A stretch of DNA of 64,000 nucleotides. Origin: Ureibacillus thermophilus. Lineage in GTDB: Bacteria; Bacillota; Bacilli; Bacillales_A; Planococcaceae. The translations under genes and the position numbers were made by a program. Positions 63,115 through 64,000 of the stretch are shown here, piece by piece (position 1 is the first letter of the stretch; each line of letters opens with the position of its first letter). The notes below the pieces were generated by a model that saw nothing but the letters and a program-made list of their open reading frames with translations, did no database searches and was not told the DNA's origin. The DNA is taken from contig NZ_CP036528.1 in NCBI RefSeq assembly GCF_004331915.1, positions 944,567 to 1,008,566 on the forward strand, read 5' to 3'.

Positions 63115-63558
63115 ATGTTAAATGCTGAACAAATTCAAGCCATTTTGCCGCATCGTTATCCTTTTTTGCTAGTTGACCGCATCATCGAAATCGAAGAAGG
63201 GAAAAAAGCAGTAGGCATCAAAAATGTGTCTATTAACGAACCATTCTTCAACGGCCATTTCCCAGGCTATCCAGTGATGCCGGGGGTATTAATTGTGGAA
63301 GCATTGGCGCAAGTTGGCGGAGTGGCATTATTGAATTCTGAGGAATTTAAGGGAAGATTAGCCTTTTTAACAGGAATTGACAACGCCCGCTTTAAACGTC
63401 AAGTCGTTCCAGGTGATCAGTTGAAATTGGAAGTGGAGTTTGTGAAATTGCGCGGCACGATGGGGAAAGGCCACGGCGTTGCGACAGTGAACGGCGAACT
63501 TGTCGCAGAAGCAGACATTTTATTTGCAATCGGCCCGGAAGCTCCAAAAACAAAATAG
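63115..63558 (+). CDS. fabZ: 3-hydroxyacyl-ACP dehydratase
   Basis: A 147-residue hot-dog-fold enzyme dehydrating 3-hydroxyacyl-ACP in fatty acid synthesis. The catalytic His lies in [12 protein letters not shown] near residue 49 and the Glu in EALAQVGG near 64. GAGGGGG precedes ATG 63115. I saw no FapR-type operator upstream. Confidence 0.96.
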   Translation: MLNAEQIQAILPHRYPFLLVDRIIEIEEGKKAVGIKNVSINEPFFNGHFPGYPVMPGVLIVEALAQVGGVALLNSEEFKGRLAFLTGIDNARFKRQVVPGDQLKLEVEFVKLRGTMGKGHGVATVNGELVAEADILFAIGPEAPKTK

Positions 63559-63688
63559 GTTTCGTTCCGTTTATGCACCTCCTTCTTCCTAGAGACGAAG
63601 CCGAAAATGAATAATTCGAACAGAACTGTATACCCTTAAATGGTAAATAGGTTTGAAAAAAGATAGTAAAAGAGATAAAATGTAACAG

Positions 63689-63717
63689 TTGACTTTATTA
63701 TTTTTCATAGATAGAGT
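63689..63717 (+). promoter_or_regulatory. Promoter of the gene at the window end
   Basis: TTGACT at 63689-63694 and TAGAGT at 63712-63717, 17-bp spacer. Confidence 0.5.
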
Positions 63718-63761
63718 ATAAGCACCCTTGGCTTTTTTATTATAGGAGGTTTAATAATAAA

Positions 63762-64000
63762 ATGTATAAACAGCTATCTTCGGGCGTAAAAATCAGCATT
63801 ACACGTTCCATTTCAACCGCTTTTGAAAATTATTTGGCGAGCATTGGCTGGGATGAAGATCGCTTCTCGATGGAAGAGTTTATGAAAAGATGGCAAGAAT
63901 ATTTCTTAGAAAATGCAGCATGGTTTGAAAAAGTGCCGCAAGAAGTGTTATTGAGCCCTGAATTCCACGAAGAAATCGCTCAAAAAATCGATGAAGTCAT
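63762..64000 (+). CDS. Unknown protein, partial (cut by window end)
   Basis: ATG 63762 follows TAGGAGG by about 11 nt, and the frame is open to the end of the window (79 codons, starting MYKQLSSGVKISITRS). The visible part is charged and helical with several Trp and Phe; I recognise no family. The stop lies outside the window. Confidence 0.65.
   Translation, partial: MYKQLSSGVKISITRSISTAFENYLASIGWDEDRFSMEEFMKRWQEYFLENAAWFEKVPQEVLLSPEFHEEIAQKIDEV

Overview
The window comes from a low-GC, endospore-forming, flagellated Gram-positive bacterium of the order Bacillales. The backbone follows the Bacillus subtilis order ywiB-argS ... fadF-acdA-rpoE-pyrG-ywjG-spo0F-fba-tal-murA2-glpX-rho-rpmE-tdk-prfA-prmC-spoIIR-ywlC-ywlD-ywlE-rpiB-ywlG-glyA-upp-mnaA-atpIBEFHAGDC-ywzB-murA1-spoIID-spoIIQ-spoIIID-mbl-flhO-flhP-fabZ. 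The accessory content (the fused mutase IcmF, extra acyl-CoA dehydrogenases, a short Staphylococcus-type thymidine kinase and intergenic 21-bp repeat arrays) suggests the Planococcaceae (Lysinibacillus/Ureibacillus/Solibacillus-like). That family assignment is inference; the order-level placement is firm. No rRNA, tRNA, CRISPR array, insertion sequence or prophage was seen.

Layout. (1) 0.4-2.5 kb: ywiB-argS. (2) 2.5-7.2 kb: a sulfur/amino-acid scavenging operon (YdbM-like acyl-CoA-dehydrogenase-fold flavoprotein plus a polar amino acid ABC importer) behind a promoter with a 25-bp palindromic operator. (3) 7.2-10.4 kb: cobalamin uptake and adenosylation (BtuC, BtuD-CbiZ fusion, PduO-type adenosyltransferase), without a binding-protein gene. 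(4) 10.4-21.9 kb: fatty and branched-chain acyl-CoA breakdown (fadF, thiolase, hydroxyacyl-CoA dehydrogenase, two acyl-CoA dehydrogenases, a FadR-type TetR regulator) and icmF, an adenosylcobalamin-dependent mutase that would use the product of region 3. (5) 22-32.4 kb: rpoE, pyrG with a reiterative-transcription attenuator, spo0F, central carbon genes, murA2, rho, rpmE. (6) 32.4-45.9 kb: tdk, prfA-prmC, spoIIR, the ywlC-E cluster with a chemoreceptor, a cytochrome c lipoprotein facing two unusual lipoproteins, rpiB, glyA, upp. (7) 46-54.7 kb: mnaA and the complete F1Fo ATP synthase operon. (8) 54.8-64 kb: ywzB, murA1, the sporulation genes spoIID, spoIIQ and spoIIID, mbl, sigma-D-driven flhOP, an EpuA-like protein, fabZ, and a gene cut by the window end.

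The least explained material is intergenic. Three arrays (13.06-13.23, 33.03-33.38 and 56.96-57.13 kb) share a strict or near-strict 21-bp period, two helical turns of DNA. Two of them use the same TCCGCACNAA core in opposite orientations; the third uses an ATCGCCA core. Other notable signals are a DnaA-box cluster at ywlC, a hairpin that buries the spoIIR ribosome-binding site, FadR-type operators before fadF and the thiolase gene, a short attenuator-like leader with a 14-codon ORF before btuC, and an internally duplicated lipoprotein.

Many start codons were moved from the longest open frame to the one with a Shine-Dalgarno (SD) sequence; each case is stated in its entry.
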